Positions 26,867 through 36,694 are shown, counted from the stretch's first letter. The stretch: 64,000 nucleotides of DNA from Bradyrhizobium icense (GCF_001693385.1 NZ_CP016428.1:1178001-1242000), one strand, 5' to 3'. Numbers and translations: made by a program. The notes: generated by a model from the sequence alone, not told the origin.

Positions 26867-27575
26867 TGAAAGCCGGCGACCATGTGCAATCTCGTCACGG
26901 TAGTCGGAAGGAAGGGTGCTGTACCGTCCCGGGGGACGCGAATCGGAGGAGGGAGAAGGTCGTGATGAGCGGCGATCGCCCTGGTGTGTATACGAGCTCC
27001 GGTAAGTCCAGAAAGCGCGTGTCCGATGGGGCAAAAGCGCTGGCTGTTTGGAGCAATGGCGGCTGCACAACGACAGCAATGTCGGCCCCGAAATCGCAGG
27101 ATCGAACACCGCTTCCGTCAACCAGTGCAATCCAGGCAAAGTTATCACGTCGACCTAAGCCAACACGGTCGAGGTCTGCAGTGGGAGCTGAACAGTAATC
27201 GATGCTGCAAGCGTTTTGGCGCGACATGCCTTCGTCCACCGACGCTCGGAGCTCGAATGCCGTCCTTTAGTTTTCTGCTGCAGCTCTCGGACCACGGCCT
27301 CAACTACAGGATTTCCGAATAGCCGTCTGAAACATCGGCTGTCGATGATCAATGCTGCATCCCACTGGCACGGGCATGACGAAAATGACTGAAGAACCTC
27401 GAACGTGCAGTTGGACGAAATTGTCGCGCGACAAACAAGCGCCTGCCCGAACGCCGAAAATGGCGGTAACGCAGCATCCGTAGCATCCAAGTGTCAGCTA
27501 CGCGGCGTCAGCTCTCGAGATCCGCGGCGCTGCCAGTGGCTGGCGCAATTGACGAGTGTGACACGGAGGACTCTG
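26867..27575. other. long divergent spacer between sensor kinase and xoxF
   Basis: About 700 bases without a gene I can support. The open frames on both strands are rich in Arg/Ser/Pro and lack family features or start signals. The xoxF promoter should lie in its right part, but I cannot pick a clear -35/-10 pair. The stretch has lower GC than the core regions and may contain decayed sequence. Confidence 0.35.
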
Positions 27576-29372
27576 ATGCGCGAACTTCTGTCAAGGCTCT
27601 GCTTCAGTGCTGCCGCAATACTGGCCGTTGACGCGGCAAATGCCAACGACGAACTGATCAAGATGTCGCAAAACCCGAAAGAATGGGTGATGCCGACGGG
27701 CAACTATGCCAACCATCGCTATTCACAACTCAAGCAGATCACGTCCGACAATGTAGCCAATCTGCAGGTGGCCTGGACGTTTTCGACTGGCGTCCTGCGT
27801 GGGCACGAAGGCGGGCCGCTGATGATTGGCGACGTCCTGTATGTCCATGGTCCATTTCCAAATCCGGTCTTTGCGCTCGATTTGAAGAACGACGGGAGAA
27901 TCCTCTGGAAGTACGAGCCGAAGCAGGATCCCAATGTAATCCCCATCATGTGCTGCGACACCGTCAATCGCGGAGTGGCCTACGGCGACGGCAAGATATT
28001 CCTCTATCAAGCTGACACCACGCTGGTCGCCTTGGATGCCAAGACCGGCAAGGTGGTCTGGTCAGTCAAGAACGGCGACACGTCGAAGGGCGAGACCGGC
28101 ACTTCGGCTCCGATGGTAGTCAAGGACAAGGTATTCGTCGGAAATTCTGGCGGCGAATTCGGGGTTCGCGGTTCGATGACGGCCTATGACATAAAGACCG
28201 GCAAGCAGGCATGGCGCGCATATTCGGTCGGACCCGATAGCGAGATGCTGATTGATCCGCAGAAGACCACAGAGCTCGGGAAGCCCGTCGGCAGCGACTC
28301 CAGTCTCAAAAGCTGGGAGGGTGACCAGTGGAAGATCGGCGGATCCACGACCTGGGGATGGTACTCCTATGATCCCGAACTCAACCTGGTTTACTACGGC
28401 TCCGCCAATCCCGGGACATGGAATCCGAGCCAGCGGCCAGGCGATAACAAATGGTCAATGACGATCTTCGCACGCGATGTCGACAGCGGAATGGCCAGGT
28501 GGGTCTACCAGATGACGCCACACGACGAGTGGGACTACGATGGTGTCAACGAAATGATACTCGTCGACCAGACCGTCGGCGGTACGCCGCGCAAGCTACT
28601 TGTTCACTTCGATCGAAACGGCTTTGCCTACACGCTTGACCGTACCAATGGCGAACTCCTCGTGGCCGAAAAGTATGATCCGGTAGTCAACTGGGCGACG
28701 AAGGTCGACATGGACAAGAGCTCCAAGACTTATGGTCGTCCGCTCGTCGATTCGAAGTATTCTACCCAGCGGGAGGACGTCAATGTGAAGGGGATCTGCC
28801 CAGCCGCGCTGGGAACCAAGGATCAACAGCCTGCCGCGTTCTCACCTGAGACTGGCCTGTTCTACGTGCCGACGAACCACGTCTGCATGGACTACGAGCC
28901 GTTCAAGGTGAACTACACGGCTGGACAGCCTTATGTTGGGGCGACACTGTCGATGTACCCGCCTCGCGGCGAAGATCACATGGGCAACTTTATTGCCTGG
29001 GACGCTCGCACCGGCAAGATCGTCTGGTCGAACAAGGAGCAGTTCTCGGTGTGGTCCGGCGCGTTGGCAACCGCGGGCAACGTCGTCTTTTACGGAACGC
29101 TCGAAGGCCATCTCAAAGCCGTCGACGCCAAGACGGGCAAGGAGCTTTACAAATTCAAGACGCCTTCAGGCATTATCGGAAACGTCATCACTTACGAACA
29201 GAGCGGCAAGCAGTACGTCGCCATTCTGTCCGGAGTGGGTGGCTGGGCTGGTATCGGCCTCGCTGCGGGCCTGACGGAGCCGACGGCGGGACTGGGTGCT
29301 GTTGGCGGCTATGCTGCCTTGAGTAATTTTACAGCACTGGGAGGTCAGCTCACCGTGTTCTCGCTACCCTGA
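27576..29372 (+). CDS. xoxF: XoxF-type lanthanide-dependent PQQ methanol dehydrogenase
   Basis: A 598-residue periplasmic quinoprotein with a signal peptide ([20 protein letters not shown]). It shows beta-propeller tryptophan-docking repeats such as [16 protein letters not shown] and [14 protein letters not shown]. The adjacent Cys-Cys that contacts PQQ is in [10 protein letters not shown]. The key distinction is [11 protein letters not shown]: besides the catalytic Asp, a second Asp two residues on marks lanthanide-binding XoxF rather than Ca-dependent MxaF, which has Ala there. It oxidises methanol or similar primary alcohols. Start at 27576 after GGAGGA; the frame is open further up. No xoxG cytochrome or xoxJ gene follows, which is unusual. 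Confidence 0.95.
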   Translation: MRELLSRLCFSAAAILAVDAANANDELIKMSQNPKEWVMPTGNYANHRYSQLKQITSDNVANLQVAWTFSTGVLRGHEGGPLMIGDVLYVHGPFPNPVFALDLKNDGRILWKYEPKQDPNVIPIMCCDTVNRGVAYGDGKIFLYQADTTLVALDAKTGKVVWSVKNGDTSKGETGTSAPMVVKDKVFVGNSGGEFGVRGSMTAYDIKTGKQAWRAYSVGPDSEMLIDPQKTTELGKPVGSDSSLKSWEGDQWKIGGSTTWGWYSYDPELNLVYYGSANPGTWNPSQRPGDNKWSMTIFARDVDSGMARWVYQMTPHDEWDYDGVNEMILVDQTVGGTPRKLLVHFDRNGFAYTLDRTNGELLVAEKYDPVVNWATKVDMDKSSKTYGRPLVDSKYSTQREDVNVKGICPAALGTKDQQPAAFSPETGLFYVPTNHVCMDYEPFKVNYTAGQPYVGATLSMYPPRGEDHMGNFIAWDARTGKIVWSNKEQFSVWSGALATAGNVVFYGTLEGHLKAVDAKTGKELYKFKTPSGIIGNVITYEQSGKQYVAILSGVGGWAGIGLAAGLTEPTAGLGAVGGYAALSNFTALGGQLTVFSLP

Positions 29373-29394
29373 TCTTGAGCAAACGGAAGGAGCC

Positions 29395-29420
29395 CTGGCA
29401 CGGTGCGCAGGCCGTGCCAG
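29395..29420. terminator. hairpin downstream of xoxF
   Basis: CTGGCACGG and CCGTGCCAG form a perfect 9-base stem 23 bases past the xoxF stop. No T-run follows, so it may stabilise the 3' end or act with a factor rather than as an intrinsic terminator. Confidence 0.4.
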
Positions 29421-29543
29421 CCGGCTACCTGCCCGGCTGCAAACCGAAAGCGGTGGACCATCGTAACAATGAACAGCACGCTGGCGCACCGTCCACCGAA
29501 CGACCAGCTTTGTCGGCATGAATCGCTTGTGGAACGCGCAGCT

Positions 29544-29930
29544 ATGACGAACGACCGCAGACTGCAGACCAATACCTCGCGATACCTGAGTAGGGCCGTG
29601 CGAGACGGGTGCAGACGCTTGGGTTCATCATTGCGACGCTCTGGACCGGCGCAGTATCTGGCTGCGAAAAGCCGCACTCGGAAGGTGAGACGCTTCATCC
29701 ATTGCGCTTCACGATTGAGGAATCCCGCCGAGGAGTGTCGAGTTATCGCCGAGATGATGACGGAAGAGCGCACCCGGCAAGACTACCTTGATCTTGCTTG
29801 CACCTACGAAGCGCTAGCGAGAGATCAGGAGGCGCGCGGGTGGCCGTGGCCGACCGCCGGCGGATTGATTGGGCCCGCTCCCCTGTTCGTGAACGATGAT
29901 CCGATAACCACCAGGCCGGACCGCCCCTAA
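29544..29930 (+). CDS. hypothetical protein with helical C-terminal domain
   Basis: A 128-residue frame from ATG 29544. The C-terminal part (RNPAEECRVIAEMMTEERTR, then DYLDLACTYEALARDQEARG) closely follows the helix-turn-helix-like pattern of small Bradyrhizobium proteins that read RAEECRxxAE...YExLA. The N-terminal half is basic and not family-like, so the true start could lie further in, or a frameshift could join another frame (a lipoprotein-like start exists near 29609 in another frame). Treat the N-terminus as uncertain. Confidence 0.5.
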   Translation: MTNDRRLQTNTSRYLSRAVRDGCRRLGSSLRRSGPAQYLAAKSRTRKVRRFIHCASRLRNPAEECRVIAEMMTEERTRQDYLDLACTYEALARDQEARGWPWPTAGGLIGPAPLFVNDDPITTRPDRP

Positions 29931-29947
29931 CTGCATGGGTGACCGCA

Positions 29948-30355
29948 ATGAGCAAGAAGAAGCGCATGACCGAGCCCGAACTGCCCCCCATACTGGTCAC
30001 AACTGACGAGATGCGGCGGCTGAGTGTGCTTGCGAACTCCAGCATGGAGCTGTTTCCGCGCGTGGCTCACTTCCTCACGCGCGAAATGGACCGCGCGAGC
30101 GTCGTGCCGGATGATAGCGACCTGGACGGTGTAGTCCGGATGGGATCCCGCATCATCTATCGCGACGAGAGCACGAGTGTGCTTAAGGAGGTGGTATTGG
30201 TCTATCCGCACGAAGCCGACATCGTGCGCGGACGCATCTCGGTTCTTACACCCGTCGGTGCTGCGCTGATCGGGCTATCGATCGGCCAGACCATCGAATT
30301 CGAGACGCCAGGCCGCCAGACGCGACGGTTGACCGTGCTCGGCGTGTCGCGCTGA
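29948..30355 (+). CDS. rnk: Rnk-like nucleoside diphosphate kinase regulator (GreA/GreB C-terminal fold)
   Basis: A 135-residue protein. The C-terminal FKBP-like domain of the Gre family is clear: MGSRIIYRDESTSVLKEVVL, YPHEADIVRGRISVLTPVGA, and ALIGLSIGQTIEFETPGRQ. The short N-terminal helical part (TTDEMRRLSVLANSSMELFP) is too short to be the GreA coiled coil, which fits Rnk. Rnk binds RNA polymerase without antipausing activity. Start at 29948 rather than a GTG 9 bases before. It lies 17 bases past the hypothetical gene, so the two are probably co-transcribed. Confidence 0.9.
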   Translation: MSKKKRMTEPELPPILVTTDEMRRLSVLANSSMELFPRVAHFLTREMDRASVVPDDSDLDGVVRMGSRIIYRDESTSVLKEVVLVYPHEADIVRGRISVLTPVGAALIGLSIGQTIEFETPGRQTRRLTVLGVSR

Positions 30356-30455
30356 AGGCTCGGGAAGCGATGCCGACATGCGCAGCAATTTCCCGATGCG
30401 AGCGGGCCTAGCTGTGATTCTGCGTGACGGTTGCGTTGATCGACCTAAACCCGCC

Positions 30456-31889
30456 TCAGCTTTTCGGCAGCGCGAAGTAGATTGACCTTCTTCCGCTCTT
30501 CAGCGTCTGGCGATCGCGAATCTCGAAGTGCTCGGACAGCAAAGCCTCAAAGACCTCGAGCCGATAGTCGTCGTACTGTTCGTCCTTGTTTCGCAGCAGC
30601 AACTCGACCATCTCGTCGTCGCGACCGATAAACTCGATGACCAGCGCGGTGCCGAGACTCGCCAGCCAGTCTATGAAGTCGGTCATGGGAACGTTTTCGC
30701 CGATTACGACATGATGGATAAGCGCCAGGCAGAGGGTGAGGTCCGGCTTGCCGCGATCCGGCAAGGGCTTGCGCTCCCTGCCGCGCCAGCCTTGACCGGG
30801 CGAGGGATCCGAAAGATCGATGACGAGAGGCAGAATCGAGCCGCCGCAGGGATCTCTCTTCAGGCTTTGATAGAGATGCTCCACGGCCATCCAGTCGCCA
30901 TCCATCGCCACCACGTAATTCGCATGTTTAGCGACGATCTTCGAGAAGGTACCCGTGTTGCAGCCGAGGTCCCAGACGCGCCGCCACCGGCGGGAACCGG
31001 TAGCACTGCGCACGAAGGCGCATTTTGCCGCGAAATCCGCCTCACCATAGCTGTGCGCCCTCGCGTAATTCGACCACGCGGTCTTACTGCTTCCAAGCGC
31101 CATCCTGGAGATGATTTTCCGCAAGTTCAACACGTTGCGGACGATCAACCCCTTGTCAAATCCCGCATCAGCGAGCGCACCTCTTACATTACCTTTCCCG
31201 CCGGAATAGCGCCGCTGGAGCGCGTTGTGCGCCACGACATGCATCGCGACGCCCGGCCGCACTAGATCGCGGAGCGAAAGCAGCGGCTGCAGCGATGCGG
31301 CCGAAATGCCGTCAATGCTGCCGCGCAGCCAGGGCCGGAAATCGACTCGTTTGTAGGCGAGCAGCATGAGCGGATACAGAAATAGTTCGCAGAATTGGCG
31401 ATATCCAACCCAGGGCTGCCCTGGCAGCAGCACCTCGAAGGAAGGAATGTCGATGAACACCGGCCGCGCGCCGTGCCATTGCACGTTGTAGGGCGAGGAA
31501 TCCTTCAGAATGAAGTCCTCCTCCAGCGCTGCCAACATCAGCTCAAGATGTAGCAGGGCTGCATCCTTCAGCATGCCGAACGTCCATTCGTAAGGATAGG
31601 AAACAAAAGGGATGAGGTCGTGCTTAAGAACGGCCGCCCATGGTGGGGCGGAATTTCCCCAATCCGGCTCGCTGACCATTTCGGTCGGTACGATGCTTCC
31701 GCGCTTCGTGAAGTCCTGGAAGAAATGCGTTGCGGTCAGATGCGTCCAATTCGCAAGAGCCTTTGCGTTGATACCGCGGAAGATCTCGCCATCGCGGCAA
31801 TAGACGGCACCGTTCCGGTCGCGATATGAACCGGGCTCCCGGGAAATGGGTTCGGCAGGCGCATTGCTCTGCGTTCTGTGCGCGCTCAC
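30456..31889 (-). CDS. NoeA-like class I SAM-dependent methyltransferase
   Basis: A 477-residue protein starting at GTG 31889. The N-terminal 230 residues read YRDRNGAVYCRDGEIFRGIN and FILKDSSPYNVQWHGARPVF, a kinase-like or lipopolysaccharide-kinase-like fold seen in NoeA-type proteins. The C-terminal part is a Rossmann methyltransferase with motif I VWDLGCNTGTFSKI, an acidic strand end in VVAMDGDW, and LTLCLALIHHVVIG. NoeA is a host-specific nodulation protein in Sinorhizobium; membership here is inferred from architecture. It is flanked by a dispersed repeat and a surface-polysaccharide-like cluster, so a glycan is a plausible substrate. Confidence 0.86.
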   Translation of the reverse strand: MSAHRTQSNAPAEPISREPGSYRDRNGAVYCRDGEIFRGINAKALANWTHLTATHFFQDFTKRGSIVPTEMVSEPDWGNSAPPWAAVLKHDLIPFVSYPYEWTFGMLKDAALLHLELMLAALEEDFILKDSSPYNVQWHGARPVFIDIPSFEVLLPGQPWVGYRQFCELFLYPLMLLAYKRVDFRPWLRGSIDGISAASLQPLLSLRDLVRPGVAMHVVAHNALQRRYSGGKGNVRGALADAGFDKGLIVRNVLNLRKIISRMALGSSKTAWSNYARAHSYGEADFAAKCAFVRSATGSRRWRRVWDLGCNTGTFSKIVAKHANYVVAMDGDWMAVEHLYQSLKRDPCGGSILPLVIDLSDPSPGQGWRGRERKPLPDRGKPDLTLCLALIHHVVIGENVPMTDFIDWLASLGTALVIEFIGRDDEMVELLLRNKDEQYDDYRLEVFEALLSEHFEIRDRQTLKSGRRSIYFALPKS

Positions 31890-31902
31890 TGAAATGCCTG
31901 AG

Positions 31903-32008
31903 CTAGAGCCTTTTCGGTTCTGATTGAATCAGAACCGGGCTCTAGGTTTTTGTTTTGACGCGTTTTCTTGACGCGAACCGGTGTCCACTTCGCTGGAAAA
32001 CGCTCTAG
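31903..32008. repeat. two-hairpin dispersed repeat, copy 2
   Basis: The first stem is CGGTTCTGATT/AATCAGAACCG within CTAGAGCC...GGGCTCTAG. After GTTTTTGTTTTGA comes a second stem, GCGTTTTC...GAAAACGC, with the loop text GCGAACCGGTGTCCACTTC. The whole element begins and ends in CTAG. It matches copy 1 at 19711-19830. It lies 13 bases upstream of the methyltransferase start. Confidence 0.65.
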
Positions 32009-32049
32009 CCGTCTCGCCGGACGCGCCAGCCGCATGCGCCGCGTTGTTG

Positions 32050-32313
32050 TCACGATCCGCTGCGCTCATCGATTCCGGCGTTCGGCTCGCTGCGTCCGCT
32101 TTTCCGCGCGGGGCTGCTTAAGCCGCTGAGCGAAAGAAACTTGTGCCAGTAGAGCTTAATGGCGAGCACAAGCCCCGCGATGCCGCCTAGCAGAACCTGC
32201 AGGATGATGCTGCCAGTGCCCGGGTCCAGATAGGCATGTGCCGAGGATGTCGATACGCAGACGGCGATCATGGCCAGGGTCAGTCGGAAGCTCTGGGCGC
32301 GGAACCTGTGCAT
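32050..32313 (-). CDS. small exported YLDPGTGS membrane protein
   Basis: An 87-residue protein. A signal peptide (FRLTLAMIAVCVSTSSAHA) runs directly into YLDPGTGSIILQVLLGGIAG, then LVLAIKLYWHKFLSL. The AYLDPGTGS start of the mature protein followed by one membrane helix is a recurring mini-protein found beside sulfatase-like and polysaccharide genes. Start at 32313 after GGGAG, instead of the frame opening at 32352. It is divergent from the sulfatase-like gene, which supports a joint role in surface glycan handling. Role unknown. Confidence 0.75.
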   Translation of the reverse strand: MHRFRAQSFRLTLAMIAVCVSTSSAHAYLDPGTGSIILQVLLGGIAGLVLAIKLYWHKFLSLSGLSSPARKSGRSEPNAGIDERSGS

Positions 32314-32548
32314 CTGAGTTTCTCCCGCCGGGAAGAGCCGGACACGGAACATCCGGGCTATCTTGACAACGTGAGGAACGCGTCGCGCAGCAGATGGTTC
32401 ATAGAACTGTCACGCAAGTTGCGAGACGAATTGTCGCGAGATCTGCTTGATCAACAGCGGATAGGGTGTGTTGGTGGGCGCGGCTGTTCGAAGTCGCTTC
32501 TCGGTGACGAGCGGACGACTGTGAAGCAAGCCAGAGTGGAATTCCGCA

Positions 32549-34174
32549 GTGCAAGCGAGCGCGAAGCCGGATAGAGCTCGGATCAACTCCGTCCTGTGGG
32601 GTATCGCCACCCTGGCGCTGCATCCCTTCCTTTTCGCAGGCACGTCCGTCGTCAGACTTTATGCCACGAATCTCCGCGGACTTTACATTGCCGATTTGCT
32701 TGCCGCGCTGGGCGCGGCACTTGCAGCGGCGGCACTCCTCTTTCTCGCTTTCGCCTCGGTTCTTGGGGGTTCTCGGGCAAAGGCAGCCATCCTCGCCAGC
32801 GCCGCTGTGGTCGTAGGCCTCTTCTATGGTGATATCGTTGATGCGGTGAATCAGTATGCCGGACTTGGCCTTACGCCCGTTGCGGCATTGCCGCTCATGA
32901 TTGCGGTCTCGGCCGTCATCTTTGCGGCGGTGGCTTGGCCACGCATCGACTTCTCTCCGGCGAATGTCGTCTTGAATGGCATCGCGCTGATGATTTTCGT
33001 CGTTCCGGTCTGGCAGATCGCCTCGTATTCCTGGCAGACCAGCCGCACCGCCCACCTTGCTCCCGCCGCGGTCGATGAGGCGTCCGCGGCCCAGCGATCT
33101 GTGATCGTCGATGCCGCGGCCGCGAACAATACGCCGCGCCAGCTCTTCTATTTTATTTTCGACCGATACGGCTCGCAGCCGGTTCTTGCCGACTACTATG
33201 GCTTCGATAACAGTGATCTTGTGGGTTTTCTCAAGGAGAAGGGTTTCTACGTCGCTTCAAACAGCCGCGCAAACTATCTGAAGACAGCGCACTCGCTCGC
33301 TTCGACGTTCCATATGGGCTATCTCGATTTTCTGACGGAGGACCCGCGGAGCAGGACCGGAGACTGGCGTCCTCTCTACGACATGCTCAAAGACCACCGT
33401 GTCGGCCGCTTCCTGAAATCCCGCGACCACAAGTTCATCCAGTTCGGTAGCTGGTGGGGGCCGACTCAGAGCAATCCACACGCCGACGAAAATCACAGCT
33501 TCGGACTATCTGAATTCAACTACTGGTACCTGCGGGGAACAATCGTGGCACCGATCGTCGACGCGCTGGCGCCGGACAACACTGTTGCCAAGCGCTTAAA
33601 ATCGGACCTTGGTCAGTGCTATCGAGTGCCGCGCCAGATCGAGAAGATAAAGGAGATCGCGAGGCGCGGCGATAAAGCCTTCGTGTTCGCTCACGTCCTC
33701 GTGCCGCACGATCCCTATGTGTTCGGTTCGGACGGACGGTGCCCATCAGTCGACCAGGTTGAGCGCACCGATACGGAAAAGTATGTCGAGCAGGTCCGGT
33801 ATGCCAACTCGCTGATCAAGGACGTCGTCTCGGCTCTGCTCGCCACGGACGGGCCGAAGCCGGTCATCGTCATCCAGTCGGACGAGGGGCCGTTCCCGCC
33901 GAGATATCGTAGCGAAGACCGCTCGTGGCTTGATGCAACCATCGACGAGTTGCGGGAGAAGATGGGCATCCTGAACGCGTTCTATTTTTCCGACGGCGAC
34001 TACCGCGATCTGAACCCGCAGGTCACGTCAGTCAACACGTTCAGAATTGTGTTCGACAAGTACTTCGGCACGGAGCTCAAGCGCCTTCCGGAGCGGACCT
34101 ATGCGTTTCCGGACACATTCAGGATCTACGACTTCCATGACATCACGGATGTTCTGCGCGATGGAACCGACTAA
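32549..34174 (+). CDS. membrane-bound sulfatase-like hydrolase (alkaline phosphatase superfamily)
   Basis: A 541-residue protein from GTG 32549. The first 165 residues hold four or five membrane helices, then a long external domain follows. FYFIFDRYGSQPVLADYYGF is the first metal-site strand. In this subgroup the nucleophile Thr/Ser is in SNSRANYLKTAHSLASTFHM. AHVLVPHDPYVFG and VIVIQSDEGPFPPRY supply metal-binding His and Asp. This is the layout of LTA-synthase/EptA-like phosphotransferases and their bacterial glycan relatives. Its probable role is trimming or decorating lipid or exopolysaccharide. It lies divergent to the YLDPGTGS protein. Confidence 0.87.
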   Translation: MQASAKPDRARINSVLWGIATLALHPFLFAGTSVVRLYATNLRGLYIADLLAALGAALAAAALLFLAFASVLGGSRAKAAILASAAVVVGLFYGDIVDAVNQYAGLGLTPVAALPLMIAVSAVIFAAVAWPRIDFSPANVVLNGIALMIFVVPVWQIASYSWQTSRTAHLAPAAVDEASAAQRSVIVDAAAANNTPRQLFYFIFDRYGSQPVLADYYGFDNSDLVGFLKEKGFYVASNSRANYLKTAHSLASTFHMGYLDFLTEDPRSRTGDWRPLYDMLKDHRVGRFLKSRDHKFIQFGSWWGPTQSNPHADENHSFGLSEFNYWYLRGTIVAPIVDALAPDNTVAKRLKSDLGQCYRVPRQIEKIKEIARRGDKAFVFAHVLVPHDPYVFGSDGRCPSVDQVERTDTEKYVEQVRYANSLIKDVVSALLATDGPKPVIVIQSDEGPFPPRYRSEDRSWLDATIDELREKMGILNAFYFSDGDYRDLNPQVTSVNTFRIVFDKYFGTELKRLPERTYAFPDTFRIYDFHDITDVLRDGTD

Positions 34175-34309
34175 CGCGTAGCGTTCACGGGAACGTCGGG
34201 AACCCGAAGGGGGACGTTGCGCAGCAGAGCGTGGCGTGGTACTTGCGATGCCATCATTTTGGGCACTCCGCCTATTGGCGGATGTGGTGGCAGGGAACAA
34301 CAAGATCGG

Positions 34310-35230
34310 ATGCTGACGCGGCGCCAGCTTCTCCGGGCAGGGAGTGCTGCTGCTCTGGTAACTCCTTTCGCTGACTTCTCGATGGCGGCTGAGCGGATGA
34401 CAGGGAGTCCGCTCTTCCGCTTCGGCGTGGTCGCCGATCCGCAATACGCTCCTATCGCGCCGAGCGGTACGCGGTATTTTTCGAACACGCTCTGGAAGCT
34501 CAGCGAGGCAATCAAGGTCTTCAACCGCGAGGACCTCGCATTCGTCGTCACGCTCGGCGACATCATTGATCGGGAGTGGGGCAGCTATGCTCACCTGCTG
34601 CCCCTCTACAAAGCACTCGCGCACCCAAACTTCTTCGTCCTTGGAAATCACGATTATTACGTGGCGGGTGATTACCTGAACTCCGTTCTTCAGACGCTTG
34701 GATTGCGGCGCGCCTATTACGACTTCCTCGGCGGCGGGCATCGCTTCATCGTCGTCGACGGCAATGAAATCAGCCTTTTCGCCAATGCCAAGGGCACGGA
34801 GAACTACGCGGCGGCCAACCGGCGCATTTCCACCATGAAAGCCGCCGGCGCGTGCAACGCCCACGACGTGAATGGCGGCATTTCCGACGAGCAGTTCGCC
34901 TGGATCCAGCAGGTGATGAACAAAGCGAAGGCGGCCGGCGAGCGCGTTATCGTGATGGGCCACTACCCCATCTACCCGGTCCACGATCTCAATCTTTGGG
35001 ACGATACCCGGCTGGTCGATCTCTTGACCAGTTACGACAACTTCCTCCTCTACATCAACGGCCACAACCACGCGGGCAATTTCGGCGCGATCGGCCGCAA
35101 ATACTTCGTCAACTTCAAAGGCATGGTCGAGACCCCGACCACAACGGCCTTTTCGATCGTCCAGGTCTACGACAACCGTATCGACATCCGCGCTTTCGGC
35201 GCAGAGGAGCCGCGCACGCTCTCTCTTTGA
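34310..35230 (+). CDS. Tat-exported metallophosphoesterase
   Basis: A 306-residue protein. The N-terminus TRRQLLRAGSAAALVTPFAD is a twin-arginine signal. All five motifs of the calcineurin-like fold are seen: VADPQYA (in place of DxH), TLGDIIDRE, VLGNHDYYV, VMGHYPIYPV and INGHNHAGNF. The first motif has DPQ, as in Mn-dependent ADP-ribose/CDP-alcohol diphosphatases, so a nucleotide-sugar or phosphodiester substrate in the periplasm fits. Start at 34310. It is co-directional with the sulfatase-like gene, 135 bases after it. Confidence 0.9.
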   Translation: MLTRRQLLRAGSAAALVTPFADFSMAAERMTGSPLFRFGVVADPQYAPIAPSGTRYFSNTLWKLSEAIKVFNREDLAFVVTLGDIIDREWGSYAHLLPLYKALAHPNFFVLGNHDYYVAGDYLNSVLQTLGLRRAYYDFLGGGHRFIVVDGNEISLFANAKGTENYAAANRRISTMKAAGACNAHDVNGGISDEQFAWIQQVMNKAKAAGERVIVMGHYPIYPVHDLNLWDDTRLVDLLTSYDNFLLYINGHNHAGNFGAIGRKYFVNFKGMVETPTTTAFSIVQVYDNRIDIRAFGAEEPRTLSL

Positions 35231-36139
35231 GATCTGCGCAATCAACGTCGGACGCGACAGCCCATCGGTCAATCGCGCAAAGCACCACCACTATGTTCTG
35301 TTCGACCACCGAAGTAAGCGCTCGGCCCAACAGATTGTCGAACCAGACCGTACCCGTCGCCCGCCCATGATTCAGCTCCGGTTCGCGAGCGGGAGCAAAG
35401 AATGCTTCCGCGATAGTGCTTGGACCGCACATCTTCTCCGGCGCCCTGCCGGAGAAGAATATAGCTTAAATTTCGCCGCTCCGATTGCAGACCAGCCTGA
35501 TGGTGGCGTCGCGCCGATCGTCCTCGAGAGGCCGGTGCCGTTTGAACCAGCCGCTGAACCGCCGCCCGATCGTAATCCGGGTGACGCGAATTGAGGTGCA
35601 GTGTCGCGAGGTCTTGATCCCACGAAGGCGCGCTGAAAATGGAAGCAACACGCAAAAATGCCCCAGACGCGGGGGCAGCGCCCAGGGCAGTAATGAGTCG
35701 ATGGCGCTTTCATCAGCCATTTCGAGGGTGTCGGACGTGCCCTCTGGATGGCAGCACAGCATGGCGCGAGCCTTTCAACACCCTGTCAAAGCTTACAGGT
35801 GTACAGCGCCGAGACCGTGTGACAAAATTATTGGCTGTCCAGCGCGCCGATCGCAACGCGAACGACTCTGCCCAGTATGCGAGCCTGGTGGACGTCAAAC
35901 CTAGCCTATCGTGGCTACGATGGACGTCCATCATTCCTGACTGTTGACAGCCACCTCGCTGCCGAGCGAAGCGAGGGCATCCTTGTAGCCGAAATCAAAA
36001 GGCGCAATCGGAGCCGCAGCAACGCGGCTGATCTGCGATGCGCTTGCCAAGGCGCGCCAAGAAAGAGCGCGTTGCTTGGTCATTCAACTCGATACGCCAG
36101 GGGGGCTTGTATCGTCGACGCGCGACATCATCCAGCACA
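35231..36139. other. 909-base stretch with only degenerate coding traces
   Basis: On the minus strand near 35460-35640 two frames carry pieces such as DLATLHLNSRHPDYDRAAVQ and DDRRDATIRLVCNRSGEI. These resemble, in broken form, the short zinc-ribbon-like hypothetical proteins of Bradyrhizobium, and I suspect a decayed gene. The rest holds no start signals, RNA gene or repeat that I can support. Confidence 0.3.
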
Positions 36140-36694
36140 TTACCGCGGCGCGCGCTTCGCGAGAATCCGCTGCAGGGTGCGGCGGTGCATCTTGAGCCGG
36201 CGCGCGGATTCCGAGACGTTGTGGTTGCACTTCTCGTAGATGCGCTGGATGTGTTCCCACCGAACGCGGTCGGCCGACATTGGATTGGCCGGCGGCTCGT
36301 ATTTCTCGGTGCCTCTCGCCAAGAGCGCCGCAGCGACGTCGTCGGCGTCTGCGGGCTTTGAGAGATAGTCGATCGCACCCATCTTCACCGCGGTGACCGC
36401 GGTGGCGATGTTGCCGTAGCCGGTGAGCACGATCGCGCGTGCATCCGGGCGCTTGAGCTTCAGCGCGGAGACGACGTCAAGGCCGCTGCCGTCACCTAGA
36501 CGGAGATCGACCACTGCAAACGTGGGCGCGGCCTCGCCGATCTGCGCGAGACCGGCGGACACGCTATCGCAGGAGGTCACGATGAAGCCGCGCATCGCCA
36601 TAACGCGTGACAGGCGCTCCAGGAACGGCTTGTCGTCCTCGACGATGAGCAATGAGCGGTCGGCTTGATCGTTCAGTTCAACGATGACGTTCAC
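36140..36694 (-). CDS. regR: RegR/ActR/PrrA-type response regulator
   Basis: A 184-residue regulator from GTG 36694, after AAGGATAG. The receiver domain is residues 14-128, with LIVEDDKPFLERL, the acceptor Asp in VVDLRLGDGSG, and Lys in YLSKPADADD. A Fis-type helix-turn-helix (residues 140-184) reads RVRWEHIQRIYEKCNHNVSE, then ARRLKMHRRTLQRIL. This matches RegA/ActR/RegR, the redox regulators that in Bradyrhizobium control nifA and respiration genes. The matching RegS kinase is not next to it; instead a broken kinase relic of another type lies divergent. So this copy may be an orphan or a second paralogue. Confidence 0.92.
   Translation of the reverse strand: MNVIVELNDQADRSLLIVEDDKPFLERLSRVMAMRGFIVTSCDSVSAGLAQIGEAAPTFAVVDLRLGDGSGLDVVSALKLKRPDARAIVLTGYGNIATAVTAVKMGAIDYLSKPADADDVAAALLARGTEKYEPPANPMSADRVRWEHIQRIYEKCNHNVSESARRLKMHRRTLQRILAKRAPR

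Noticed and set aside
26689..27322. Several plus- and minus-strand frames of 110-170 codons between the kinase and xoxF
   Set aside because: Composition is irregular and no family feature is seen; they may be decayed sequence but cannot be named.
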